A stretch of DNA of 64,000 nucleotides, from contig CAJNOP010000056.1 of the NCBI GenBank assembly GCA_905250075.1, forward strand, positions 186,001 to 250,000, in the 5' to 3' direction. The notes under the pieces are model-generated. The model was not told where the DNA came from and did not search any database. It saw only the letters and a program-made list of their open reading frames with translations. Positions 26,601-39,600 of this stretch are shown here, in pieces (the first letter of the stretch is position 1; every line of letters starts with the position of its first letter). The DNA comes from Rotaria sp. Silwood1. Its lineage: Eukaryota > Rotifera > Eurotatoria > Philodinida > Philodinidae. Position numbers and translations under genes: made by a program.

Positions 26601-26905
26601 GTATTCGTTGGTGAACGACGAAAAAATTGTGTTATGAAATAAAACATTAACATTCGAAAAGCAAACGATTTAAATACTTCCCACGGTGATTGACGTGGGC
26701 GAGCTTGAGCATTATTATTATTATTATTATTCTGCTCATTAGCTGGAGTTATGCTATTTTGTTGTTGTTCTTGTTGTTGTTCTTGTTGGTCATTCTAATA
26801 CAAAAAAAAATTATTTCAATATAATAAAATATTAAATAGAAAGAAAATAATCTATACAGAATTTTCTTCTGCTTCTCCTGATTGATTTTCATTTGTATTC
26901 GACAT
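20609..26905 (-). CDS. CLPTM1: CLPTM1 family multi-pass ER/Golgi membrane protein (626 aa)
   Basis: Fourteen minus-strand exons: 26905-26858, 26794-26519, 26460-26317, 26262-26145, 26071-25986, 25925-25808, 24394-24292, 24231-24093, 24027-23934, 21625-21435, 21361-21266, 21213-21078, 21005-20838, 20772-20609. The frame closes at 626 aa (human about 669). Family blocks are clear: YGDWTS, KTKNLLTG, DIQFWRTRKSLEGLSVRSVF, and the near-invariant MTPQLFINYKLKSV, HLPWRM, YKALNTFIDDLFAF. An N-terminal Gln/Asn-rich stretch (about 17-45) precedes the first membrane segment (about 58-75). Further hydrophobic spans follow in the C-terminal half. CLPTM1 relatives control forward trafficking of receptors such as GABA-A. 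Two long introns carry inverted-repeat elements. An acceptor sits only 3 nt before the ATG. It is divergent from OSTM1. Confidence 0.96.
21626..23933 (-). other. Large CLPTM1 intron 9
   Basis: A 2.3-kb intron between the exons ending AFKN and starting DIQFW. It contains an imperfect direct repeat (about 21950-22035 and 22333-22440, sharing ATTCAAATCGC.TGAAAT) and the foldback element at 23310-23700. The ORF 22138-22449 has no recognisable content. Confidence 0.6.
23310..23700. repeat. Imperfect foldback element in CLPTM1 intron 9
   Basis: The left end AACTTTTGATAGGA (23310-23323) pairs with TCCTATCAAAAATT (23687-23700). Inverted similarity continues through a CATGGTTTCAT/ATGAAACCAT block and an AAAAATACTAATA/TATTAGTATTTTT-type block to a centre near 23505. 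No coding capacity. Confidence 0.7.
24915..25250. repeat. Diverged inverted repeat in CLPTM1 intron 6
   Basis: AGAAAACTCACAAGTTT (about 25019-25035) and its upstream flank pair, with many mismatches, with AAACTTGTGAATTTC (about 25136-25150) and the sequence up to about 25250. The arms are roughly 110-130 bp. It lies in the 1.4-kb intron 25807-24395. It is probably an old foldback element. Confidence 0.5.
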
Positions 26906-26908
26906 GAT

Positions 26909-26910
26909 CT
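26909..26910 (-). promoter_or_regulatory. Splice acceptor 3 nt before CLPTM1 ATG
   Basis: On the minus strand ATTTCTAG ends here and is followed by ATC then ATG (26905). Such a short leader fits a trans-spliced leader acceptor or a 5' UTR intron. Confidence 0.45.
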
Positions 26911-27256
26911 AGAAATGAGATAAAATAAAGAACTAGTATAAACATAATTTTTTTTTTGTTGTTTCTTGAGTAATTTAGACTTTTTGTAGCCATACTGTAA
27001 AATTATTTAATCTCATCAGTTTTATCGACCTCCGAATAACATCGAATAGCAAATAGAAAAATATTTATTTCTTCTAAAAAAATCTTTTTTATTAAATAAA
27101 AAGTTTTTATTTATTTAAAAAAATTTTTATTGTTATATTTTGATAAAATTTTTTATGGATTGTAGCGCTTTTTATATTGATTGGTTATTGTGAAACAGCT
27201 ACAGATGATTCATCAAAGATAGAATTTTTTGTTTTGAGTTACTTAATATAATAATT
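26911..27256. promoter_or_regulatory. Bidirectional promoter region CLPTM1/OSTM1
   Basis: About 350 bp separate the two divergent start codons. The stretch is very AT-rich with no other gene, so both promoters must lie here. No TATA box stands out clearly. Confidence 0.55.
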
Positions 27257-28957
27257 ATGTGGAAAGTTCTAATTATTTATTTATTTATTAAATTAATCAA
27301 TGGAAATTATACTGATCCAATATATCCAGTAGAAAATCCTTGTTTAGCTATACTTAATCGTTTATCAGATATGTCATCTGCATTTCTTAATTGTGCTGTA
27401 AGTCGAGCACGACCATTTAAATTATGTGAAGGTTGTGTTGATAATTATGCACGATTACAAGATCTTATTGGTTTATTAGATCTAGTTTGTATTGTGATTT
27501 CATGTTTTATTTTCATGATGAAAATATTTTATGTAGACATATTCTGATGTGGATAAAACAATAACATGTAAACAATTTCTTGAAAGTTATGATTCAATAC
27601 AAATTGTTGCTCAACTTATTTCATTTTTACAAAATATTTGGAGTTCATCATATTGTGATAGTAAGTTTAAAAGAATGAGGATATTTGTTATTTTTGAATA
27701 TGTAATCAATCGATTGGATGATATTAGAATTTGTGCAAAAGCTATACATTTTAAATAATGAATTCAGAATATACGAAAAGAAATAAGATTTCAAAATAAA
27801 TCATTCAAGTCAATAGTTTTGAATGCAATGTTTTATATACTATCGAACAAGCACTTCAAAAGTCCGGATCTTATCTAATAAATCTCGGAATAAACTATTT
27901 CCTTTAGTTCATCATTTATCGTTCATCGAAGAAGTCATTTTTGGAATAATTTATTTAGAGAGACTGGTGAATGACTATGCATCAAAATAAATTTGTTTTC
28001 TTGATTATATTAGAACATTATGATTTCTTATATAATTTGACACAAGCAGCTTCTATTGAATTAGTCGAGATTTTTGATTTTCTTACTCTGTATATATAGA
28101 CTAAACATTCTTCGAAATAATTAGCTTCATAATTCATTTTTGGAAATTTTGAGTAATGAAACAAGTTTTTATTTAGATTGTATCACAAATTATAAAGACA
28201 CGAATGGTACAGTTGATTATAGTCTAACTAATCACACAATAAAATTCATTCAGAAAAAATTAAATTTTGATTTTTGTATATTTAATGCTACTGGTGTAAG
28301 TTTCTATTTTATTTTAATAAATAAAATATTTTCAATAATCTTTTTCTTATTATTTATAGCGTATGGTTCCAATAATTCCAATTGATCTTAATGTAACATT
28401 GAATACAAATGTATGTACAGTATGTTTAGCAACTTACAATGATATTAATGATTTCTTTTTACAAGTGGCACAAGACAATAAAAATGGTGTTTGTATGGAT
28501 ATTGTTGATACAGTAAATGAAAAATATATCTCATTCTATACATATAGGCATTGCTGTTTTTTTTCTTTCAAGATGAATTATACTCGATTATTATGGAGTA
28601 AAATCTATGAATGTAGACGTCATGATCCAGACTATATGGCCGTTATTGGAATATCATTTTTTATTCCTACAATTGTTTGTGTTTTTTATGTCAGTGCTTT
28701 ATTCAAAGGTATGATTAACAATTGCGACTTTTATTAAACTCTTTTTTTCAAATAAATAATTCCTTTTTTTTTTCTAGGTGAACGAAAACAAAAGAAACTA
28801 TCACGACGTAAGTCGAGAAAAAAAATCTTGTTTCATTTCTTTCTAATATAATCTAAATGGCTTTTTTTTTTGTTCAGAGAAACGTCTTCCGCCACATTCC
28901 ACTACTGCTGCAATAGTTGGTGCAAGAAGATGGTTATGGTCAAATCCAAATGAATGA
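27257..28957 (+). CDS. OSTM1: OSTM1, lysosomal ClC-7 beta subunit homologue (289 aa)
   Basis: Seven exons: 27257-27484, 27537-27660, 28177-28295, 28360-28512, 28573-28708, 28778-28807, 28878-28957. A signal peptide (MWKVLIIYLFIKLING) is followed by a Cys-rich lumenal region with ARPFKLCEGC, the SYCDNC motif formed across the exon 2/3 junction, and VCTVCLATY. Several Asn-X-Thr/Ser glycosylation sites follow, then the conserved MNYTRLLWSKIYEC block, one membrane span (about 225-248) and a short basic tail. Human OSTM1 is 334 aa with the same order. The protein partners the chloride/proton exchanger ClC-7 in lysosomes. Exon 3 is fixed at 28177 because only that acceptor restores the frame and the conserved Cys pair. 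Confidence 0.88.
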
Positions 28958-29552
28958 AAACAATTCTTTTTTATTTTTCTCTCTATTTTTATATTGATTT
29001 TTTTGTTATAATTAAACGAACTAGCATTTGTGAAATATATAAAATAAACTTTTACATCTCTATTCTAAAGAGAACTCTTTCAATTTGAAAAGAAATACAT
29101 ATATATTTAGCTGGATTAGTTATATTAGAGACAATCACATTTCAATCCGTATCAGCATGTGATACAACTATTTGAAATTCATAATTTAGTAATGATTTAA
29201 CTGAAATTACTCTGATATAAATACTGAAGATAAAATCTCATTGAAAATGCTTCAAGTACTACCAGTCAAATTTCTCAAATTTTCTTTAATTATGAGTATG
29301 AAGTTTTTCTCAATTTATCAGTTCTTAGTTTTTTAATAATAAATAATAGAAAAACATGATGTTATTCTATTTTCTTTATATAGACAAAATGTCAATGCAC
29401 AGAACTCAACCAATAGAAAAGCAATAATTATGGATTCCTATTCGCTAAAAAAAGTTGTCATAACACTGGCCTATATAAATGAAGACATATGTATAGTTTA
29501 CCCCTATATCTACACATTCTTCTATCGTTTATTCGATTGATACAAATTCACT
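28958..29552. other. OSTM1 3' UTR and H2B upstream region
   Basis: No gene. AATAAA-like sequence at about 29041 may end OSTM1. A CCAAT (about 29411) and a TATATAAA box (29472-29479), 74 nt before the H2B ATG, mark the H2B promoter. Confidence 0.55.
29472..29480 (+). promoter_or_regulatory. H2B TATA box
   Basis: TATATAAAT lies about 75 nt upstream of the H2B start codon, with a CCAAT motif about 60 nt further upstream. Confidence 0.6.
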
Positions 29553-30005
<453 letters not shown>

Positions 30006-30089
30006 ATTGATGGTTTATATTGAGATGATGAATATCACTCTCAATTACTATATATATATATCGATATAAAGAATATTCTAAAACCCAAC

Positions 30090-30105
30090 AGCCCTCTTTA
30101 GGGCT
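30090..30105 (+). terminator. Histone 3' stem-loop of H2B
   Basis: AGCCCT-CTTT-AGGGCT forms a 6-bp stem and 4-nt loop 85 nt after the H2B stop, preceded by AAAACCCAAC. Identical copies follow H3 and H4. In animals this element replaces the poly(A) tail and binds SLBP. The loop CUUU differs from the usual UUUC-type loop. Confidence 0.88.
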
Positions 30106-30958
30106 ATTTATATCATATATTTAAAAAATATGGATTCGTTTCTAGCATTTTTGAATTTGTTGTCGCAGTTGAATAAATGTATATAAAAATGAGTATTTCA
30201 AATAGATGAAAAAATTTAGATAAAAAAAACTGTTTGATGTAACTAGTAAACATAAAAATTAATATTGGCTTATTGTTTGTATTCGTTCGTAGTTATTGTT
30301 CAATAAATGTCAAATAAAATCATCGAAATACATTGTCATAGAATTTGTCAAAAAATTTGACGACTCTCGATAATGAAACATAATTATTAGATGCCTGTTA
30401 TTGACTTCGACATATTTTTGCGATTCTTCCAACTTTCACCTTGACAAAAATTATTGAGAGCAGAACAAACAAAACGTTTTCTGTCTCATACTCATGTTTA
30501 TAGAAAGTTGCTACTAATGAAAAATTTCTCATTTGGTGATGAATTAAGTTTAGAATATTTTGATACATAAATACTAATAAGATCATTAAAGTCGAAATTA
30601 TAGACTAAGTGCACAATACACTAATGACGTCTGAATCATTGAGGGGCTCATAACAAACCATAGAGAAAAAAAACCAATGGAAGTTATACATAGAACAATA
30701 GCAAAATTTAGAAGCAAGCAAATGCTTATTCTTTTTCAAATATTTGTAGTAAATGTGATTGCTATTTTTTCTCAAAATTCTAAATTTATTGTGGCTATAA
30801 AAGGGAAAATGATTTTGATATAATATTTTTCCATTTTACATCGTATTCATTTATCTATTAAACAATTTTATTATGATTTTTAGAAAAGATAATGTTAGTA
30901 TTCAGTATAGTTCATAACACGATATTCATATATTTGAATTTAAAAAATAGAATATTTT
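30106..30958. other. Spacer between the convergent H2B and H3 genes
   Basis: Non-coding spacer between two convergent histone stem-loops. I see no H2A or other gene in it. Confidence 0.65.
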
Positions 30959-30974
30959 AGCCCTAAAGAGGGCT
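30959..30974 (-). terminator. Histone 3' stem-loop of H3
   Basis: On the minus strand the same AGCCCT-CTTT-AGGGCT hairpin occurs 75 nt after the H3 stop codon, with the same upstream AAAACCCAAC context. Confidence 0.88.
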
Positions 30975-31049
30975 GTTGGGTTTTAGTTAACTAGGTGTTT
31001 TCGAGAGTGATGTTATTTATCTCATCTGTTGTTTCATCGTTTATTTAAT

Positions 31050-32199
<1,150 letters not shown>

Positions 32200-32272
32200 G
32201 TGGTTTTTATTCATACTGCTAAATTGAATAAAAATGAATAACATCACTGATAAAATATAAATAAAACCCAAC

Positions 32273-32288
32273 AGCCCTCTTTAGGGCT
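32273..32288 (+). terminator. Histone 3' stem-loop of H4
   Basis: The third identical AGCCCT-CTTT-AGGGCT hairpin lies 74 nt after the H4 stop codon and keeps the AAAACCCAAC lead sequence. Confidence 0.88.
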
Positions 32289-34027
32289 AATATTTTTCTT
32301 TTTTAAATTCAAATTTATGGCATCGTTTTAATGAACATATTGATTTTGTCATTTGAAAAACAAAGACATAAAAGTTGAATAAAAAAGATAAGCCAAACAT
32401 AAAACGAATTTAGCTAGAAAGATTTGTTATAATATCATATCAAAGGCAAATATTTGACTTCTAATCAGATAAAGCATGTTTTATCAATTTTGATTTCTTT
32501 CAAGTGTCAATCTGTTATTATATTTTTTTCAATGGATAAACTGATATTTATACTAAACATCTAGATCTAATTTATGTTAGAATTAAACCTTTCTACTTAT
32601 TATAGTGATAGAGATCCATGGAGTATCGGAACTGTTGGAATTTTTAATATTATATGTGAAGACTTATCCTTCATTGTGATCGGAATGTTTAATAAAAAAC
32701 AAGGGCGTCAATATTTACCATATATACTTTATTTTGATCGATCACTTGCTTCAATCAATTCAGTAATTTATTCAGTATTTGCTGTTCCAAACATTTTTCA
32801 ATTCTGACTCATTTTCAGATTATTTCCCTCTTAATTGTTCATTATTTGCACCTCAAATAGTCGAAAAATTTGTGTTATGAAGTTCAGGATAAATACGTTT
32901 GTCGAATAAAGATTCAATCGTAATGATCTTGAAAAATTGCTATTGAGTTAGTATTTTTAAAATGACAATCGATGAAACACTGAAATAATACCGGACAGGA
33001 ATAAAAATTGCTCTTTTTTGGAAAGATTGATCCAATTTTTTGACTACAACAGATAGAAAGCTCAAATTGTAGGGTAGAATAGTTCTCGATGACTAGTATG
33101 TGTATTATAGGTGTCAGTCCATTCTTCCGGGAAAAAAAACGTATGACACATGAATATTTTTTGAAGAGAAACAATAATAATAAGACAATCTTGCAACTTT
33201 ACGAATGTCCACTATGAAAGCTTCTACCGTATGTTTTGTTTTGGCATCCTTTTATGTGAAAACTGTTATTAATATGATTCTGTTTATGTCTTGTTCAATC
33301 TCACTTCTATTCACATTCTAGCTGTAAAATTCATCATTCAAATGACTTTTTTTAATACTGAGTGCCTCGTTCAGTTTAGGAAGACTTTAGACTCATGAGA
33401 ACATATACTGTTAATGATCTCAAAAAAACTCGATGCTATTCATTCATTACAATTGAACAACAAGGATGCATTGATTGCAGGTGTAAAAGTTGTAATCAAA
33501 TTCATAAATGCCCGAATCCAGAATAATATTACAAGTTGAACAGCAGATCTCACTGCTTTGCATCATGCTCTTCTCTATAATTGATTGTTCATTTTTCATC
33601 ACGAAGTAGAAAAAAGTGATTTTACATGTAATTTTTCGATAGTATAGAATTCTGATATAGCTGTGCTATCAATGTGAAAAGTTTTTTCTTAGAACATATG
33701 CTGTTTGTTGAAGCTTTGAAAAAAATAAAATCTGAGTCAAATTTGCTAGATGGTTTTTAGATGTCATTTATTCAGTGATGTATTAATTTCTTATTTAATT
33801 TCTGATAAGATAATAGATCGTCTTCAAAAAAAAAAATCAACAGTTTTTTTATCAATTCCTTTAGATTAATACGCCTGATTAAATTCATCAGTTTATTTGT
33901 ACAATGTTCGACTTTGCTTGTTTATAAGAATTCAAATGAAAAAAAAATTGAAAAAACAAAAATTCTTAATTAGAGCAAGAATATAAAATTTCAGTTGAGA
34001 GTTATCGTTTTTTTTGTCAGAATTGAT
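32289..34027. other. Spacer between H4 and SARAF
   Basis: I see no supported gene. Small frames at 32574-32807 and 33174-32914 lack recognisable motifs and splice context. The SARAF 3' UTR lies at the right end. Confidence 0.5.
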
Positions 34028-36399
34028 CTATCGACGAGCAGTACCACCATAACCTATGAGAAAGAAGAACTTATAAAGAAAACAAAATCCAATAGCTGCC
34101 TTACCAGTACTGGTATGAGTATCACTTGATGATGACGATGCAGTCGATCCAAAGGTATCTGTTGTTGTTCTAGTTCCTCCTCCACCAAACCAACCAGTGT
34201 TTGCAGTAGTACCAGGCATATATTGATTATTACGTCTAGATAAAAATATTTTATCACAAATATAAATAGATGAATGCTTTAGTTTACTGTCGATTTCGAG
34301 CACCAAAAACATAACCACCTAAAGCACCAAGTGCAGCTCCAGTTAAAAAGTTTGTTCCACCACCTGTACCAGTATTTTGTTGTCGATTAGCAGTGCAGTC
34401 TAAAGAATCAAATAGATCAATCATTCAAGATTTCAGTTTAATCAAATAGTTGACTGCAGTGAGGTGTGGATTCAAAATTTGATTTAGTATCGGATCCAAG
34501 TCCAGAAAAATATGAATCCGCAACTTTATATTTCACTCACCTGCTCCATTATCAGTATAGTCCGTTCGAAAGCCTGGTGGTGGTGGTTGTCTTCGTCGAG
34601 CATCACCTTGTCCTGGTGCACCACCAAAAAAATTACCAAAGCCACCATTACCACCTGGAAAAAAATTTGAAAAAAATCCACCTCCGCCACCACCTAGTTT
34701 TAAAAATCAAATAAAATCAATAATAAAATAAAAACTTGAAATTTACCTGGTGGACGATGATCAGGTCCAGCTGACATTGGTCTCACACCACCCGTTTGAT
34801 TATTACCCGATAGATATGTTTTAATAGCAAAAAATACAATGACGATAAGTGCTACTTTAAATAAAAATGACCAAAATCTCGAGCTAGATCTAACATAAAA
34901 GAATTAAAAGATATCTTAGAAAAAAAAAAAAAACTTTCAACGTACGAATGTTGAACATTTGCTGATTGTTTTGAGTCATAAAAATTTTTATCTGTTAATT
35001 CAAGATTATATTCTAACTAAAATTCAATAAATGAAAATGTTTTGTTTTTCAAAAGAAAAAAGTGATTTTATTTACTCCACAGGATCCAGCTAAAATATAT
35101 GGATCATCGGGATAACTATATCCTTCACATGACACACTTATTTTTCCAAATTTATATTTCTGTGGCATTTCACTTGTACATTCCCACTAAAAAACAGAAA
35201 ATTGAAATAGGTTTTTTATTATTGACAGGGTTCTTTTTGAATAAGATAAACATGTTTCAATTGAAAAGCCAGTTATACTCTCTTGTAGATCGACTCGTAT
35301 TACATTGAGTGACATATTGATTTTTCATCAATTTTTTTATGTTTCGAGAGACCATATACATTTTAAGAGATTCTTTTAGCAATGGTAGGTAAAATGACCA
35401 ACTATCAGGACTTACTATGTCTTACTTCTTCAATGAGAAAATTTCTATCTAATAATCATGAGTTAATCATAGTCTAAACTGCTTTATATGAAGTTTTCCA
35501 AAAAATGTAAAAAGTGTTCCGTTTTCGAACTTCTGGAAAATCATATGGAAATAAATTATTACATAAAGTGGTTTTTATTTCATTGTTTTTCTCATGAATT
35601 GAGATTCAATATATATCTGGTCTCCTATCAGACTTCATAATTTTGTATGTAAGCAAATTTTTCTTTCCTATTCTTGAAGGTATCATACATTTCTAATGAT
35701 AGAGCATGATAAATTTATTATTAATTAACAAAAATAGTTTTCATTCAAAAAGTATTTATAGCTTAACTTAAATATTTATGTTTAGGAAACAAAAAATGAG
35801 TCTTTTATAGGCATTGATTTGAATATGACGTAAATCAATTGGTACACTTATAGAGCTTCGTAACACACAGTGTCGGAGAAAATTTCACGGTTGATGAACT
35901 TTGTCCATAGAAACAGTATCGAAAAATTTAAAACATTACAAAAACCCAACAATCATTAAAAGCTAAATCACAACATGAAAAAATTGATGAAAAATCAATA
36001 TACTATTTGATGAGACAAAACTTGCTCTACGAAAAAAGTATAGATGGCTTTTCAAATGACGACTATTCATCTTATTCGATAAATTTCTTTAAAATCTTAC
36101 TTGAATATCAATACCATTCGATCCACGATTATAACATTGTACAACATCAGGTTGATAAGCACATTTTGCTGAACCACCAACACATTTTAATTGTGGAATA
36201 GATGAAACTCGTCTGGCTTCAGTTCGTTGTCCTTTATAAAGTGTTAATGTTTTAACATCTTCCAGTAAAACACTTCGCTGTTGGTTACCAGCTAAAAGAA
36301 GATATGTTATTTTGAATGATTTTCTTTTTTCTTTTGTTTACCTTGAACAACATATAATGATAAATAGCAAATAATTGCTGATAGAATCAAAAGTTTCAT
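34028..36399 (-). CDS. SARAF: SARAF, store-operated calcium entry regulator (331 aa)
   Basis: Nine minus-strand exons: 36399-36342, 36291-36101, 35186-35076, 35016-34946, 34889-34747, 34693-34541, 34399-34288, 34235-34105, 34053-34028. The protein has a signal peptide (MKLLILSAIICYLSLYVVQG) and an ER-lumenal domain with VLLEDVKTLTL, IPQLKCVGG, VQCYNRG, WECTSEM, VSCEGY and the paired Cys. One membrane span (FWSFLFKVALIVIVFF, about 155-173) leads to a Gly/Pro-rich cytosolic tail ending GYGGTARR. Human SARAF is 339 aa and ends GYGGTRRR. It sits in the ER membrane and promotes slow inactivation of STIM-Orai calcium entry. It is divergent from the PH-RhoGAP gene, with 241 bp between start codons. 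Confidence 0.95.
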
Positions 36400-36640
36400 A
36401 ATACAAACGTTTGTTTTTTCCGTCGAATGAATGAATGATGGGTATAAAAAAAAAAAAAAAGAAAGAAGAAAACTGATGAGTAAGACCACATCATCATCAC
36501 TTGGACGAATCAAAATTTATCATTAAACCTCTAAAAAGAATTTGGAATAGTTAATGATTGGTAAAAAAAGACCAATATTTTTTCTTTTTTGGTTGACTAC
36601 TATATATCATTCTTTTTTTCTTTCTAATTGTTTTTGAAAC
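36400..36640. promoter_or_regulatory. Bidirectional promoter SARAF / PH-RhoGAP
   Basis: 241 bp separate the two divergent ATGs. A TATAAAA run near 36442 lies in it. Both genes' promoters must overlap in this short stretch. Confidence 0.5.
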
Positions 36641-39600
36641 ATGTCCAATTCAAAAGAAGGTAAATTAAATTTATTGAAAATTAATTATTAGAATTTTTTT
36701 GTTTCGTTAATACAAAAGTAAATAAAAAATTTTAGGTTGGTTAAAAATTAAAAAACAAGATCAAACGAAATGGCATCGTCGATATTGTATTATTGATTGG
36801 GATAAATCTGTTCTATTTATTGCATCAAAAGTTGATACACGATATAGAGATTGGATTAAACTTTTACCAACTATAATTATTAATGATTTTGAATATTCAT
36901 TTAATAATGAATCAAACAATAATAATAATTTATCAATTAATACAATTGAAATTATAGTTGATTGTATGAAAGAATCATCTTATATATGGAATATATATAT
37001 ATATATATTTGTTATTTGTATTTTAAGATGGAAAATCAACACATCATTTACAAGCAGAAACAAAAAAAGATTATGATAATTGGTTATTAGCATTAAAACA
37101 AACTGCATATAGTCGAGTGGGTGGTGGTAAGTGAATTATTTAAAACAAAAAAAAAAGAACTTTTTTTCAGGAATGAAATATCATCGATTTTTAAATTTTT
37201 TTAGTTTTATAAGTTCAAATAAGAGTCTTTCATATTAGAATAAATTATAGGATGAAAAAAAACAATTGATTCTTATCAATATAACATTTATTATTTACTT
37301 ATTATCAAATATTAATGGATTAAGATAAAAGAGATTCGATAATTTTGACATTAATGTTTTTCTTTTGAATTCTCCTTCAGCTAACATATTGGACAGATAC
37401 TTTGGTAATAATGTTATGACAGACTAAGAATCGAAAATAATAGTATATCCAGATTATCTGTTCCCAAGAAACAGTCTAAAATTCTGAGAAGATGAACATC
37501 TATTTTTGAGAGTATGAATATATAGCACACTGCAAAAGAGTTATAAACTCTGAAAGAATCAATCTGATCTTCGGAAAGACGTCATTCCCACGATTGATTA
37601 AACATTGCTCGAAAGTGGAATTAATTGTGTGTTTTTATGAATTGCTAAACAAGAAACCTGTAAGTATATAGGTAAATAAAAACAAGCCTTAAGATAATAT
37701 TGATTTAATTTTGTTTGATGTATTATATTTAATAAGATTGATCGAATAAAAACACTTAGTTCCTAATGTTTATTAGTGATTCGACATTGAGGGTGCTACG
37801 TACTCTTAATTAAACAATAAAATCTTTAAATGTTTATATGAGTACAAGTCAATGAAATAATTCATGGTATCAACTATCAAAGGGTAGTTTCATATCATAC
37901 ATAAGATAAAAATGATTGAACAATGTCTTTGATTTTATTCGAATCATATGATCAAGCTTTGACATTACGATTGAAAATGAATTTTTAAGATTCATGAATA
38001 CGAATAAGAACTTGTTAATCATATGACAGTCACATTTAACTCATTGCATAAAGGATTTTCTATTATATTCATTTTAGATACGTTCTATTTGTTTTTGATT
38101 TATTGTAATATTTAAATTTATCATCAGTATAAAAAAAAAGGATTTCACCATAATGAATAATTATATAAACAGATGAGTAATAGTGCATAAATGAATCATA
38201 ACATGTCAAAAGAGTAACTAGCATATAAAAAACATTGCTTTTTATTTTGTTTCAGCGCAACTTCCTAGGATTTATTTCTGCAAGGTTTTTTCTATAAATT
38301 TCGTTATATATATCTTATCATCAAACGAAAAGAACTAAGTTGATGGCAGGTACATAGCTCATGATGACGATCGACTCATTCGAACTATAACTCTCTTTCT
38401 CCTTGTATGAAACAGTTCTAAAGAGTTTTGCATTGATTCTAATATTAAGAACTATTCAGATTAATGATTTTGACTGGAATCCACTGGAAAGAAATCGGTT
38501 CCGACAGGAAAATGGTAAGAACTCGATAATATAAATCTGGTGGCTAGATTTTCTCAATTTTAGAGACAGCCAATCATTAGATTCGATCATTGAGATCCTC
38601 CTTCCGAGTTCATACCCTTTTTCAGAGAGAATTGGGCTTGTATTCCTTGACTTGGATGTCTACATACCTTATACTCGTAAAAATCTTTTAACGCTTAGTT
38701 TGTAGAAGAGTACTATCGCATATATATCCTGAGAGTCAAACATGTAAAAGATGAGATTAATATGGTTTTATTTCCGAAACATATCTCTCCCTATGTCTAG
38801 AGTTTCTGGAGAACGTATCATCAGAGAATGTATGATCACAATAGCAGAATAAGAGCCTCCTGTTTCTTTAAGTTACTACATTCGATTAGGCTGAAAATTT
38901 TATCCAGATACCAAACACTGTTTGGGGTGGATATCTTTTAGTCTTCTCGTTCTTGAAATAAAAAAGCCAAAATATCGAAATTATCCTAAATGATACATGG
39001 CTCTTCTTGAATACAACTACCAAAAATCAACTGAAAAATATCCTTCGAAACAAAAAAAAGTATCCCAAACAGCATATAGTGTATGCGAAAAAAGTTTCAG
39101 CTGGATCTGATATATCAGGCGAGAGAAGTGGAGACGGTAATGCACTTGTTTTTCATGAAAAACTTGATTTGAGAAAAGTGCAAAACAATGTACAGTTTTC
39201 CCTATTTTTCTTACGTAATTTTGGTATTGTAAGGTGCTAAGTAGATAGGTACGATTTTATACAATACAATATCTAGAGGAAGCGCTTGTTATTTTCTTCT
39301 AATAAAGCAGTTATAGAAGTAATTGCTTGTAATAAAAACAAGCAATATGATCAAACTTATTTTATATTGCTAATATTTTCATATTTGTTCATGAAAATAA
39401 ATCAACAAAATAAAAGAATCAGCACAAACAAGATTGTTTTTCATTTTGTTTTCGATTATTATTCCACAAAATTTCAAATAACTAAAAATAGATTCACAAA
39501 ATACATTTCAAGTCAACATAGAAAAAGCTAATAGAATTAATTTTTATAAATGGAAGTACTTTTCTATTGTTAAGAAGATAAGTTCACATCTGTTGCGTCT

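Noticed and set aside
28081..28176. Possible OSTM1 exon start at 28125 reading LHNSFLEILSNETSF
   Set aside because: It does not fit the phase left by exon 2; the acceptor at 28176 restores the frame and the conserved CDNC/CITN motif.
32574..32807. 77-aa ORF between H4 and SARAF
   Set aside because: No motif, no splice partner and no codon bias resembling neighbouring genes; considered chance.
34466..34714. 82-aa plus-strand ORF over SARAF
   Set aside because: Antisense shadow of the SARAF Gly-rich exon; the minus-strand frame is the conserved one.
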